From NCBI GenBank assembly GCA_033064195.1, contig JARBJD010000143.1:62001-126000 (forward strand): a stretch of DNA of 64,000 nucleotides. The letters are read 5' to 3'. Below, in pieces: positions 41,561 through 53,419 of this stretch. A program made the translations under genes and the position numbers. The stretch is from Blattamonas nauphoetae. Lineage: Eukaryota; Preaxostyla; Oxymonadida. The notes beneath the pieces were generated by a model. The model was not told where the DNA came from. It was given only the letters and a program-made list of their open reading frames with translations, and did no database searches. Position 1 is the stretch's first letter. Each line of letters opens with the position of its first letter.

Positions 41561-43337
41561 TCATTTCCCAGATAATTTCACAAATTCTTCAACTACCTCA
41601 CAAAACGCCCCACTTTCGGTATTTCTCTCATCTTCCATCTGTTTGTGTTCTTCCCACAGCGAGAGAATCGCTTCGAGATCATTATTTGTTGACCTTATCT
41701 GATTGGAAAGATCGGCAATTCTTCGATCCCTTTTTGCATTCTCTTGTCGCAGTCTGTCCTTCTCCTGTTTCATTTCCCCAAGTGCCTGTTCAGCATCCTG
41801 AAGCGCCTGATGGAGAGCGTGGTGTTGCTGTGCTTCGTTAATTTGCGTCTCCTTCTGTCTTCTCTGAGTCTTTTCCTCCATCCGCTCTTGTTTCATCTTC
41901 TCCAGTCTGAGCTTTTGTTCATTCACCATGTTCTGAAGTGCAATATTGTTGGTTTGGAGTTCTGTAACTGTGTTTGTTATTTGTTCAATTTCGTTTCGAG
42001 CGAACGAGATGGAATCAGTGAGTCGGACTCGTTCCTCATTCATCGCGGCCTGTGTGGAATGTTCCCATTTCAGAAGGAGATCCTCACGAATGGCATGCTT
42101 TCTGTTCCATAATTCTCTTTCGACTTGAGCTTTGACTTCCATATCCGCTGTTTCTTGAGCGGCTTCTGAGAGCTGTTCCCAGAGTTCGTCGTGAAGCTCC
42201 TCCCTCACCTCCTCTCGAAGAACTGTTCGAAATTCGTTCCGATGTTTCATTTTTTGTTCCATACTTGCGTTTTCTTGTTGTGTAAGCCGTTCTTCTTCAT
42301 GCTTTCTGTGTTGTGTCAATTGTGTTGTGAGCATTTCTAATCCACTTGTTATTTCTGCCTCAGCAGCATCGAGATCCTCCAGTGAATGGTCTGGATGATC
42401 ATACACAGCTCGCAATTCATCGAATTCCTTTTGAGATTCGAGTAATTCTCGTTCCCACGATTCCAATGTCTGGTCATTGTCAGCTGAGGATAAAGAACGA
42501 TTTAAAGACGTGTTTGAATTGATGGACGGGATTTCAAAATGTTCTTGTGGGGATGAATCCGCAGTTGAATGAAGAGGTTCGTTTTGTACTTGAGCGTCCA
42601 GCAAGAGATGTGAGACATTATTGGGAACAGATGTATCCAAATGTTCTTCGACATCTTGTATTTCTGACTTTGATAATTCGAGTGAAAGCTCAGAATGGGG
42701 TTGTGAGACGGTGGGAGTAACGATGTTCCGTTCTTCGGTGATCTGATCAAACAAATGTTGCAACCTCTCATCTCGTCGGCCATTTCGGGTTCTTCTTCCG
42801 TCTTTCGTTGCGACTATCGAGACAACATGAGTTTTCACCTCATGTTTGTGCTGGTTTGTGAATCCTAATTTTTTTCTTTGTTCTTCCAGATTTTGTTTGT
42901 GAAGAAGATGTGCCTCTTGCATTTTGTTTGATTTATGCAGTTGTCGAAGGACTTCCGCTCTTGGTGGGGTTGTCAGGATGGTTCGAAGGCCGTCTGCTGA
43001 ATGCGGTGAAATGAACCCCCTATTCAGTGAACTCGTGGTAAAGTCTTGGTTGCTCGAAGATGTATCTGATTCAGCATCTGTGGGCGGACTCCCAAGCTCG
43101 TGTGCGTAATTATTGAGAGATGGTGATGAGAGAGGTGGAGAAGGTGAAGGATTGAGAATGACTTCAAAATTTTCGGATTCTGCCTCACGTTGTTGTCGGA
43201 CAAGCTGGGCATGATTCTAGAAGCCAATAAAAATTAGTGGAGGGAAAGGTGTGTGTGAGAAATGAAGAAGTGAATACGGCATGGATGGACCCTGATAACA
43301 TAAGTCCTCGCCTCGGGCGATTCGTAGTAGCACTCAT
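41561..43337 (-). CDS. Coiled-coil protein, two exons
   Basis: Unrecognised 571-aa protein. Exon 1 (43337-43278, MSATTNRPRRG) and exon 2 (43216-41561) join in phase over a 61-nt intron (GTATTC..TTCTAG). The first 130 residues are polar and proline/serine-rich (LNPSPSPPLSSPSLNNYAHE). A conserved basic patch follows (ATKDGRRTRNGRRDERLQ), then long coiled coil from about residue 300 to the end (HEEERLTQQENASMEQKMKH, DAEQALGEMKQEKDRLRQ). No signal or membrane segment. The layout suggests a cytoskeletal or flagellar-apparatus structural protein, but that is inference. A decayed copy lies at 7700-8880. Confidence 0.82.
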
Positions 43338-43536
43338 AATTAAATAGAAATCAAGAATGACTGAATGTGGGTCTGTATTTGTCGATGATGAGATCAAACC
43401 ATGACAAGAAACGATCGATCTGAACTCTGGAGATTGATTAGGTTGTAATAGCCATACACAAAATAATGGAAGAAATGAAGCCCGAAACTACGACCATCTC
43501 TTAAACTCCCAGACAGAAAAAAGATTGATCAGAACC

Positions 43537-45269
43537 TTACCAGTTATATTGCTGTTGTTGGGGCTGATTCTGATATTGATACTGCATCTGATATTGTTGT
43601 GGGCTCACAGTTTGTGTGTTGATTGACAGGAAAGCCCCCTTTCGCTGTGAGCCTTGTTCTGCACTCTTCTGACTGTTGAGGTTGTCGAGGTCAATCATAC
43701 TGGCATCAAAACCCTCATTTTTGGTTTCTGTAAATTGTGGCTGGGCCTGAGACTGCGACGATTCCATAAATGCGGCAAAAACCGGGTTGAGCCCGCCCTT
43801 TTGTGGCTGAGGCTGGTTCTGGACTGGTTGGGGTTGAGTAGTCGGTTGAGAGGAGTAAAGTGGCGGAGAAGGTTGTTGTTGTGGTTGTTGTTGAGCGTAG
43901 ACTGTGTTGGAGCTCTGATTCAGCGGGGCCGATTGTGGGACTGAACTCGGCTGGCTGTATGAGAGCTGTTGTTCAGGAGAGAAGAAAGGATTGTTGGATT
44001 GTGGTTGCTGAGGTGGCTGAGAATAATAAGGGACACTGTTCTGTTGAACAGGGGCTGGTTGTGGAGACATGAAGAAAGAGTTGTCGAATTGTGGTTGTTG
44101 TGTGTTTTGTGGCGGGTTTGATTGGAAGAAAATGTCGTTCGATGGGAAAGGATTGTTGGAAGCTGTCGGAGGCTGTGATAGTTGCGAAAATGCGAGTGCC
44201 TGTGAAAGATGGGAGGATCGAATTAACACGAAATCCGAATCACAAACTTGCTGTTCCTGGCTTCGGCGGAATCTGGCTTCTTCCTCCAATCGCTGGAGTT
44301 CCTGTTGCTGCCTTTCTTCTTCCGCCTTTCTTGCTTCTTCAGCCAGTCTCTCTTCCTCTTCTCTCCGCTTCCTTTCCTCCATCTCCTTCAACTCCAGCTC
44401 TCTTTTTCGTTCCTGTTCTCTCTGCTGAGTGTCGTCTTGCTCTCTCGTCGGCCGCATCGGTGATGGTTGGTAGGATGGTTCTGAATTGTAGTCTGGGGCA
44501 TGTCGGTTGCTTGTGCTGCGCTAGAAACGTTGAAAAGGGCAAAAATGAGCCAGGTGGTGTCCAGAATGAGGAAGCAAATCAACGATGCATGAATGGAAAG
44601 GAAACGACGAGTCGACCAAAGAAGGATGGAAACGAGAGACGGAGGGGAAATATGTGAGGCGACTTATTGTCATACCGAGGATGAAACGCCCTGCATCCTC
44701 TCGGCGAGCCGGCGTGCGTCCTGACGCATAGTTTTGATTTCAGTGTCGTCTTCTAATATAGCGACAATTGTCTTGGACTTTTCCCGAACTAGAAACATGT
44801 GAGAATGATAGAGAATTCATTGAGAGAAATTAAAACAAATAATTGAGGGTAGACGACGAATACCATTGACTCCACAATCCACCTGTTTTGTGTTGATATA
44901 CTGGAAGTGGTTGAGCCTCCTGAACCGATCAACATTCGCTTTCATCATGTCAACACATCGGATGTCACCGGAGCGGATGAGTGCTTCAGCAAGACCAAGT
45001 GCCTGTGTTGGAAAAAGAGGGGCGGTTCAGACGATAAAGAAAAAGAGAGATGGAACCTTATAGACGATTTTCCAATCGCGGGGCTTTTGCTCAAGGCGGG
45101 TCCACATTGTCACCATGATCTGGTCAAAGGCTTGGGGATGCCTGGATCCTTGACAGATTTCGTGAATGAGGTCCGTAGAAGTGATTGTTCGATCATTGTG
45201 GGTTGCTTTACGGACTTTATTTTCCCATTCGTTTCCAAAAGGAGACGTCTTGTCCAGGAATGACTGCAT
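43537..45269 (-). CDS. Epsin-like ENTH-domain protein, five exons
   Basis: Clathrin-adaptor protein of about 466 aa. Exons 45269-45057, 45002-44864, 44788-44676, 44520-44248 and 44199-43537 join in phase. The ENTH domain fills about residues 10-150: ENKVRKATHNDRT, MVTMWTRLEQKPRDWKIVYK, ALGLAEALIRSGDIRCVDMM, FQYINTKQVDCGVN. A charged coiled coil follows (KEMEERKRREEEERLAEEA), then a Q/P-rich tail. The tail has NPF motifs (NNPFPS, NNPFFS), which bind EH-domain proteins, and a clathrin-box-like MIDLD. This is the standard epsin layout: lipid-binding head, adaptor-binding tail, acting at endocytic or Golgi membranes. I see no ubiquitin-interacting motif. The stop at 43537 could be bypassed by a GTAAGG donor, so the very end is slightly uncertain. 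Confidence 0.92.
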
Positions 45270-45513
45270 TCAATGTAGATCAACCCTTAAATTTTTGGCT
45301 GCGAAAAGCTCCGAGAGAAGCGGCCGAATCGGTTTCAGAAAAGACAAGATAGTGAGGGAAAAACGGTCTTGACAGAGAAGAAAAATCAAGAGGGAGGATG
45401 TGTTGTTAATCACACTGAACGAACAAGTTTTGAACAGAAAGAGAGATGAAACGAACAGCAATATGTCGAAAAAACAATAAAAAGCGAGCTCGAACACGAT
45501 CGTTCCGAAGAAA
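45270..45513. other. Intergenic, epsin 5' flank
   Basis: About 240 bp between the small unknown gene and the epsin start, both on the minus strand. It probably holds the epsin promoter; no specific site recognised. Confidence 0.4.
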
Positions 45514-46083
45514 TCAGGCCACAGCATCCACATCTTCACAAGTCTCCGCCTCTGACTTGTGGAAGGAGTCTGTAAGTTGATCAAGAGTGAGTTCTGAGGC
45601 AGAAGGGGAATAAAGGAGGGGGTGGCCAAGAAATGCAGAAAAGCATGCGAGATCATCGGGGAGAGTGCAGGGGAAGTGAGTCATGAGAGCCGTGAGAAAC
45701 TGAAGGAGAAGATGCAGCCTGGGCTGAACACGAAATTGAAGGTGGTTGAGAAGGTCTGAATGAGATAGAGAACACACAGATGATGCGAAAAGCGAAAAAA
45801 TGGAAGAGAGATAAAATGGAGATGAGAAGAATGGGGCAATGAAAGAGCGCGACAAACCAGCTTCCATGCTGTTGAGTGTGTGGAGGGAGAACGCTCGCAT
45901 CCCAATCACAACCCAGCCCTCATTACGAAAAGCTGAAAGTGAAAGGAAAGAACAGGGGAACAGTGAGAAATGATGGTGTTGATCAAACTGACATCCTCAG
46001 TTGTCTTGCAGATAACCATCAAAGCAACCAGAAACAATCGCCTCACATTCAACTGTTGAGAGATTGAGCAGAAGGTCAGACAT
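45514..46083 (-). CDS. Small unrecognised protein, three exons
   Basis: Exons 46083-46017, 45932-45858 and 45755-45514 join in phase to 127 aa, starting MSDLLLNLSTVECEAIVSGC and ending CEDVDAVA. The middle reads LLNHLQFRVQPRLHLLLQFL, helical and hydrophobic but not an obvious membrane span. Splice sites fit the local pattern (GTTATC, GTTTGT donors; TTTCAG, ATTCAG acceptors). It overlaps the end of the next upstream gene model by a few bases, so the two could be one longer gene. Function unknown. Confidence 0.6.
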
Positions 46084-46539
46084 GGTGGTTGAAAGGAAGA
46101 AAAGAAAGAAAGTGATCAGGGATGATGTTAACGGTCGACAGAGTATAAGAAGATAGAAACAAAAAGGAGCGGAAGGGAAGGCCAAAGAGTCGGCAAACGG
46201 AGCAAATAGGCAATGATGGGTTTGTTAAGCGAATATACTCGAGGAGACAGCACGCAAGGACCGGACAAACAGAATTGCTTTGTGAGACACTGGAAGAGTG
46301 AATGAAGGAAAGGCAATACACAAATAGGTGATACACCCACATCTCGAGCGAGATGTGAGTTGGCTCTTCCTGGAATTCTGTGAGAAAAGGAGGATCGAGA
46401 TTGTGAGGAACAGATTGAGAAGCGACAAACTCTGAAGGACTTCGGGAGAGTAGTCATATTGGGTCGAACAAAGATGCTCCAGGTAGAGTGCTAGTGAGGT
46501 AATGAAAGATGGCACTGGTTGAGGAAGGACGGCTTTCAT
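46076..46539 (-). CDS. Small unrecognised protein, three exons, divergent from MOK-like kinase
   Basis: Exons 46539-46431, 46377-46341 and 46289-46076 join in phase to about 119 aa: MKAVLPQPVPSFITSLALYL, EVLQKFQEEPTHISLEIV, ACCLLEYIRLTNPSLP. Helical, family not recognised. Coding-like residues upstream of the ATG (QQHFFQFPEQNNGSGDFL) suggest another exon or an earlier start. The gene lies head to head with the kinase at 46712, about 170 bp apart, so the promoters may be shared. It may be the front half of the following small gene. Confidence 0.55.
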
Positions 46540-46711
46540 CAAAAAATCTCCCGACCCATTATTCTGTTCAGGAAACTGAAAAAAGTGTTGTTGGTCCTCA
46601 ATTGATGAAGGATTATCTGGAGAGATCGAAATCCACTAGATGAGGGACGAGGAATCCAAATCTGCCAAAAAAAGTGTATTATGATGGGTCTTCAGTTCCT
46701 GATCTCTAGAG

Positions 46712-48935
46712 ATGCAGAAATATGAGTTCCTCGAAAAGATCGGTGAAGGAGCGTTCTCAGGTCTGATTTATTCTGTTTCTAGTTTCCATTTTTCCCACTT
46801 AATTGATGTAACATCGAAATCCAATTTCTAACGCCAAAATCTCTCAATTCTCCCCCGATCAGTTGTATACAAAGCCCGATCGTACAAAACCGGAACATTA
46901 GTTGCTATTAAGGAGATGAAGAAAGTTTTCAGGACAAGTGATGATGTGGAGAATTTGAGAGAAATTCAAGCTCTCAAACGACTAGCGAACCATCCAAACA
47001 TCATCAAATTGCTGGAAGTCATATATGACACGAAAACCGGCAAATTGTGTTTGGTGATGGAGTTGATGAAATGTAATTTATTCGAGTCTGCCCTTATCAA
47101 TCATTCTCAGCCCCTTTTCTTCTTCCATCAGCCTCATCAATCAACGGAAGCACTACCTCTCCACAAACAAAGTGAAGTTCATCATTTACCAAGTTCTGCG
47201 TGCCTTAGATCATTTTCACCGCAACGGAATCTTCCACCGAGACATCAAGCCCGAGAACATTCTCATAAACGGAGATTTAGTCAAACTCGCCGACTTTGGG
47301 AGCTGTCGGGGCATATATACACGACAGCCTTTTTCGGAGTACATTTCAACACGTTGGTATCGTGCTCCGGAGTGTCTTCTGACGGATGGAATCTACAACT
47401 ACAAGATGGACGTGTGGGGCGCTGGTTGTGTATGGTTTGAGATTCTGATGCTGTACCCGTTGTTTCCCGGGCGAGACGAGGTCGATCAGGTGTGTTTATT
47501 CAATCTTACGTTCGAACGAAGTTTCGTCCATGTTTTTTGGATGAATTTCATGACTTTTTGAGCTGCTCTATTTTCTATTATCAACGATTTGCCTTCCTTT
47601 TTATTCTTTTTCCGTTTATTGTTCCTTTGAAGAGTTCGTTATTCCATGTCTCTGATGTCACTCACCAACTCATCTTTATCCGCTCTTTCCTCGTGTTTAT
47701 AGATACACCGAATCCACAAGGTGTTAGGGACACCATCGCCGACATTTCTCGCCAAACTGAAGAAGTCAGCCCACATGAACTTTGATTTCCCAGAAGAGAA
47801 AGGATCAGGCCTAAAGAAATTATTGAAAGGGGCACCCGAAGACTTGGTCGATGTGATGGAAAAGATGCTTGAGTACGATGCAGACAAACGGTATCGTTTT
47901 TCTCTTATTTTCAACATTTTCTCTCTTTTCCAAAACAACCCATTTTTCGCCTCTATCGCACCTGATTTCAGCTTCAATGCTCGCGCCTGTCTTCGCCATC
48001 CCTTCTTCCGCGATCTCTACGACGCCGACCGTCGCTCAGCATCTCGTTCATCGACAGCGGCCACTCCAGTCCCGCACACCCCACTCACACCCTCTTTCGC
48101 TCGCCATCCATCCACATTTTCTTTATTTGATGGAACAGGGAACATTCAAGCAGGAACTGACCAACCGCAAGCACAAGCACCTCACGTGGGGCAGGATCAA
48201 CGAGGGAAGAAGGAGGGAGAACGGGAACGGAATCGGAAGGAAGGAACAGACAAAGAACGAAAGGAAGCAAACGAGCGAGAGCGACGAGAAAAGGAACGAT
48301 TCATGAACGAACTTCTCTCCAACCAGCTCGAAATCACAAAAGGCTCGTTCGCCACAGTCATCGACTTGAACTCGTTCGCATCCACGCCGAACCAAACAGG
48401 CGGCGTACCATTCGGCGACGCAAAGAAGAAACACGACTCCGAACTCGAAGGCTCGCATCTGCCAGCGATCAGCGAGAACCAATCCGAAGTTCGAAGGAAG
48501 AAGTCGATTGATCCACCATCCCCACAACACATCTCTCTGCCCCCTCTCCACACCCAACAGCTGGATGTTGTGCGGAAGGCCAAGCGAAGTGAGAAGAACA
48601 TGTCGCCAGGCAGGCAAACCGACATGTCTGACTCCCCGCCCGCTGTCCGCCACCTTCCGCCGATTGGGATCGGGCTGAAATTGGGGGACGAGACGAACCC
48701 CGCCGTTCTGACGCATCCACAGCGACAGAACACGCTGTTTGGGGTGAAACAGAAGGGTGTGCTTCTGCCGAGTCCGAAGATGGGGGATGGGAAGGAGAAG
48801 AAGCCGGGGTGGAAGAAGGGAGGGGCGGAACGGGGATTAATCGCGATCAACGGGGTTGGTCTATCACCCACACCACATGGGCCAGGAGCATTTGCGGGAA
48901 TGGGCCAAGGGAAGAAGCAACGGGATGGGGATTGA
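46712..48935 (+). CDS. MOK-like MAP kinase (RCK family), five exons
   Basis: Ser/Thr kinase of 593 aa. Exons 46712-46760, 46863-47085, 47132-47489, 47703-47890 and 47972-48935 sum to a whole number of codons. The kinase domain has IGEGAFSVVYKAR, the ATP lysine in VAIKEMKK, FHRDIKPENILI, LADFGSCRGI, and the activation loop FSEYISTRWYRAPECLLTDG. The SxY (S-E-Y) dual site in that loop, where vertebrate MOK has TEY, together with the sequence around it points to the MOK/MAK/ICK group, which regulates cilia and flagella in other eukaryotes. The C-terminal 300 residues are basic, low-complexity, with a charged run (GKKEGERERNRKEGTDKERK). All catalytic residues are present. Assignment to MOK rather than MAK/ICK rests on the loop and is likely but not proven. 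Confidence 0.92.
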
Positions 48936-49441
48936 CTTGATTCAGGTTTAGTTTCATCGGCATTCTTGTTTTTGTCTTGATTTTCACTTCATTGTGTTGA
49001 AATGGTCTCATCTAGATATGTTCGACCCTTCTTCATTCTCCACTCTTTGTATAATACAGATACACATAAATAAAGGTACTGGTTCGCTCCATTGACAGAG
49101 ATGAACCTATTCGCGTGCAGAAGTGGATCATCCCCTAAGATCAAAAAAAGCGTTGTAGAATCCATGATAACGGATAATTTGACTCGAAACGACAATGGTC
49201 CTAATCTCTCAAGTATGAACCCTTGATTATGGATGGTTGCGATCATGTTGAATGGACAGATGAGGCTCTACCATTGTTTCAACGATCCTCCACAGACGGA
49301 ACAAAGACAATAGAAGAATTGAGGCTAAAAAAACTAAATCATCCATCTTTCGGGGTAAATAATTAGAGAGAGGATATTTGGATGCACATAGCGAGGGAAA
49401 CAGAAGAGTGCATCATCGAAGAAAGAGACAGAAGACCTAAG
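48936..49441. other. Convergent intergenic spacer
   Basis: About 500 bp between the 3' ends of the MOK-like kinase (+) and the two-span membrane protein (-). AT-rich, no coding block or repeat recognised. Confidence 0.45.
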
Positions 49442-50588
49442 CTACGAAACTCTCTTCTCATCACTGATGCCAGGATCAGCTGCCTGTTCAGCTGGGAAAT
49501 AGTGAGTATTACCACCGGGAAGAGTGTCTGGCGGTGGATAAGACCCATTTTGAACACTGTACTCTGGCTGGTACAGACCTTGTTGAGCAGGAGGCTGGAC
49601 GTATGCTTGTTGGTTGGTTTGCTGTTGAACGTATTGTTGTTGCGGATACAGTTGCTGTTGCTGTTGGAGTTGTTGTTGATAAGTGTGTCGTGGAATCGGC
49701 TGAAATGAAATATTCGCGTGAAAAATGGGAATTCGAACAAAATGAGTATTTCATACAACTGGTTGTCCGTATGCGTTCGTTCCGGGCGGCGGCTGGATGT
49801 TAGCACTCCGTTTTCCGTTTTGGACTGCCCAGCCTTGATACTCGTTCCACGCATCGTATATTTCTGAGAAATGAACAGAGGAAGTAAGGGGAGTGGAGAC
49901 GAGGCTGAAACAGACCTTGAACTTGATTGAGGGGAAAGTAGTAGTTGGGGCAGTAAGAGAGGCCCATTTGCGTGATGGCTCGAACGAGGTATGTCGGCTT
50001 TTTTGGGAGGTCGGGAATCGGGTGGTAGTCTCCGTTGGCATCGTATGCATCGGATCTGATCTTGGGAGTCACCATTGTCTTCCATCCAGCGACAAAGAGA
50101 CCGAAAAGGTCTTCGAGGGGGAGTTCGTCACGACGACGCACATTGGAGCATGCTGTTGAACAGCAGTTCCCACCAGCGTCCATAATAAACTTGTCGTTTT
50201 CAAAATCAAGCTCCAATGTGTAGATGATGGCAAAACGACATGCAAAGAGCTGGATACGCGAGACAATAAAAGAGGAGACAGTCAACATACTTGAAACAGG
50301 AGTCCAATGAAGAGTCCGAACGAGATTAAGGCCTGTTGAGAATCAAGATGGTGACGAAGAAAGAGAAGAGACAATTGCAACAACGATAGGCTGTGTGACA
50401 ACAACCAAAAAAACGATGCCTCCGATTGTTAGAGCACTTCCTATGATCGCAAAGATGATTGACAAGCAGTAACGAGGCTTGTCTGAACGAAATGACTTAC
50501 AGTATTGTTTCACACTTTTCAAGACAACATTCTTCCTGGGTTTATAATAGGGACGATCTTGGAGAGTAAATTGTCCTGGTTGGGTCAT
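49442..50588 (-). CDS. Two-span membrane protein with Q-rich tail, five exons
   Basis: Unrecognised 318-aa protein. Exons 50588-50373, 50332-50291, 50249-49916, 49863-49757 and 49699-49442 all join in phase over introns of about 40-60 nt. It has a basic N-terminus (YKPRKNVVLKSVKQYCKSF), a first hydrophobic span (IIFAIIGSALTIGGIVFLVV) continuing to VVAI, and a second (ALISFGLFIGLLFQLFAC). A conserved-looking domain follows with paired cysteines (GGNCCSTACSNVRRRDELP). The tail is glutamine/tyrosine-rich (QQQLQQQQQQLYPQQQY). The spacing of spans around exon boundaries supports the model. No known family comes to mind; location in an internal or surface membrane is inferred. Confidence 0.78.
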
Positions 50589-50759
50589 GATTTAGGGATT
50601 ATTTTCGCACAAACGCGGTGTGGAGGAGTGGCAGTGAAGACTTCACGAGAATTATCAAAAGAAATATCGAAAGAAAGAATCGTTGGGAAGTGAAAATACG
50701 AATGGGGACGTGTTTCTCCGATGTATGCCACTTTAAGATTACCAATTCACTCTTCTCAT

Positions 50760-51520
50760 TTCTTTTGAGATTGGTGTTGTGTGGGAGAGGCGAGAAATGT
50801 TGTCAATTCGGAAGGATGTTCCTTCTTTAAAGACAGTAAACTGAAAAAACGATAACGATTAGAGAAAAGAGGACCAGACTCCAATTCGCACTGATGAAGG
50901 GATTCCTGACACGTAACATTCCCCAGCCCTGCCATTCACAAAGAATTGCACAGTTCGAGGTGTCGAGTCAAGATCAACTTCCATTCGAACACAATCGCCT
51001 TCTTTCAGTTCAGAGTGGCAATCCAGATATGACGGTGATCTTGGAGTGTTGAATTTGAGATAGCCAAATCTGTGGAGACCGACAGAGTCTGAGAAGATGG
51101 AAAGAAGAGAAACACAGGCTTTTGACGTTATATCCGAGAGCTTGACGGTTGGCAGGGATTGGAGATGCAGAATCCATCAAACCAAAATAAAATTGCCAAC
51201 TAACCAAACAATGAGGAGGAATCAAGCACACTTTCTTTCGATAGAATTGTGATTGGTATTGAGATTACTCCAGAGGTGAATGGGTTGGAAAGAATGGCAG
51301 AACTTACGAAAAAATTACCATTGCTAAACCGGCCATGCTTCGTCCTGGTGAGAGTGGTGAGGCTGATAGAGAAATGCGAAGGATCTGTGAAGTGGAAATC
51401 TGGAAGGGTTTGAAGAGGAGGAACGCAGTTTATTAACACAGCGAGAGAAGAGAAGGATGAATTTACATGTGGATCAATTGAGAGAGTGCCGTTGTCTTCG
51501 TGATCGAATGAGAGTGACAT
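50760..51520 (-). pseudogene. SPRY-like gene, copy 3 (frameshifted)
   Basis: Starts with a plausible ATG at 51520 (MSLSFDHEDNGTL), then PPLQTLPDFHFTDPSHF and NPFTSGVISI. After the shared intron (GTGTGC..GTTAG) comes MDSASPIPANRQALG. Around the CFS/FHLL position the reading shifts, and the conserved GDCVRMEVDLDSTPRTVQFF appears in another frame. The third block (FRIDNISRL-like) is also altered. It is broken, but the N-terminus shows how copies 1 and 2 probably began. Confidence 0.75.
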
Positions 51521-51788
51521 GATCGAACCCACCAAATGGAGAAAGTCTGCTGCAAATGTGAGGATTGAATACACCACTCTGCCAGAATGATATATGAGAG
51601 AGAATATGCGAAATGAAATATGAAGAACCTCCTGATAATTCGTTCTCCTCACCGACTCGCGAAAATGGCAGGTTCAATTCCATCTGCCTCAACGGACAGA
51701 GGAGACCTTCTCATTCCCTCGGGGGCATTCAGTAGCAGCATTTTTCAGGAAGGAAGATCATGCAAATCCGATGCTCCTTCCAAGTCGT

Positions 51789-53419
51789 TCAAATATCATC
51801 ATCATGCGTGAACAGCTTGAAGAACAGCATATTCTGAAAAAATGAAACAAAAATCCACAAACGGGATTTCTGGGAATGCTGTTTCCGACATAGTGCAATC
51901 GTTACTGCCACACAGAACACGATCCCAACCAACTCAACGCACAGCCACATGAAGCTTGCGACGCCTGACAGACCCTTTGTTTCACTCACAGCTGTTGGGA
52001 CGTACCCCTTCACGTATTCGCACGCACTTTCCGCGTAATCCCCAAGTGTCGACGGGAGATATGTCTGATTCCGCCAGAAATGTTGGAAACTGCCCAAATT
52101 ACAGTCTGCCTTCTTGCAGCCTGTCGGGGTGAACCTTTCCATGTCCAACGAGAGCTCCCTGGATGCATCAGTGCCAACATGCTTGACGAGGAAGAAGCGG
52201 AGGAACGGGCCTTCTTTTGACGTGTGGAGCTCAACAATGATCGACGATGCGAATGCCGGAATCGTCGTCTGAGGGTATCCCAGCGACTGCAGAACCACAA
52301 ACAGGCTTGTCTCGTGGGCAACGTACAGGCGCAGCTTCTTTTTCGATTCCCACGAGCTTCCACGAGGGCTTGCTGGGCCAAGGCTGTCAGATTCTTCCAA
52401 ATCGGCTGATGGGTTGGCGTAGAAGAGCTGAGGACGAATGAACGTAAATCAAATCCACACTTCGCCAAATGTGTATCCAACTGAAGCGCGTTCCCACTTT
52501 GCATTTGAAACGTTAAATTTGAGCCTGAGATCTGGAAACAATGGGAATGCATATAAAATAGAGTGAGAAAGGAATTAAACTGCATACAAGCGAGATCTCG
52601 TTCGACAATCAGATCTCGAACTTTCTGTTCTTCTTCTGTTAATCCTCTTGCGAAACGAGTGAAAAGAAACTCAACGGCATACCCATGACCACTTTTGCAT
52701 TCCAACTCAAATTGAAGCTGTTGAAAGTTGGATATGTTGATTTCACCAGCATTTGGGAGTTGAGATGCCTTTTCAAACGCTGGCTTCGATTCCTCCAAAA
52801 ATTTCGCATATTCTGGCAGTGAAGGAACTTTCTTAAGGAGACCGATTGTGTACGGACTGGAAAAGATGATTCACGAAGAAATGAGAGACCATGTTTCAAA
52901 CGCCACAAAAATGAAGTCTTCATCGTGAACATCAGTCTGGATGGAAGCGGAGAGGATTTTCTCCGATCCAGTGCCATTCGGATAATACCCTCCAACTTGG
53001 GCGAGAGCTGAGACGAAACAGCGTTCTCTGTTTGAAGCGCGTACGTAGACATCATGAGGATTGTATTCATCTCCCAAGATGTCTTCTTTTGCATAATGTG
53101 TTCGTATTCTTGCTCCAAGTGCATAGTGCTGCATGATACCGTACCTCGTCATCTGTTTGGTGGGAGTGTCTGGTTCTGGGTTGAAATACTAATGTTGGAT
53201 ATATGAACGGAAGATAACAGATTGATGAATAGCAAGTGAAGGCGATAAAGTGTGTGATAATCATACAGGGATCGCACGAGCTGGTGTTCTTTCTCCTGAT
53301 TTGATGATGTGGTGTGTGCAAAACAGTGATGAACATAAAAAATGGAAACCATGACGCGAATAGATTGTGACAGAAACTAGTTTGCACGATAAGGTTTGAA
53401 CCAACAAGAACAGGAACAT
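51789..53419 (-). CDS. Histidine acid phosphatase family, membrane-anchored, six exons
   Basis: Histidine-phosphatase (branch 2) of about 458 aa. Exons 53419-53350, 53295-53267, 53188-52890, 52856-52588, 52531-52461 and 52427-51789 join in phase. A short hydrophobic leader (MFLFLLVQTLSCKLVSVTIY) precedes the signature RHGERTP (residues 22-28), split by an intron after the glycine, with catalytic His23. VYVRASNRERCFVSALAQVG matches the second conserved arginine region. The usual C-terminal HD is HE here (AHETS, His284-Glu285). A membrane span near 398-423 (WLCVELVGIVFCVAVTIALC) anchors it, with the catalytic domain likely lumenal or extracellular. The last few codons could be altered by a possible 25-nt intron. 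It resembles lysosomal/prostatic-type acid phosphatases; the substrate is unknown. Confidence 0.9.

Noticed and set aside
44091-44657. Long plus-strand frame of 188 codons opposite the epsin gene
   Set aside because: It is antisense to well-supported epsin exons and an intron; composition mirrors the Q/E-rich coding strand.
51200-51652. Intact 150-codon gene upstream of SPRY copy 3
   Set aside because: Its latter part is exon 1 of the SPRY family and its end is read-through into the conserved intron.
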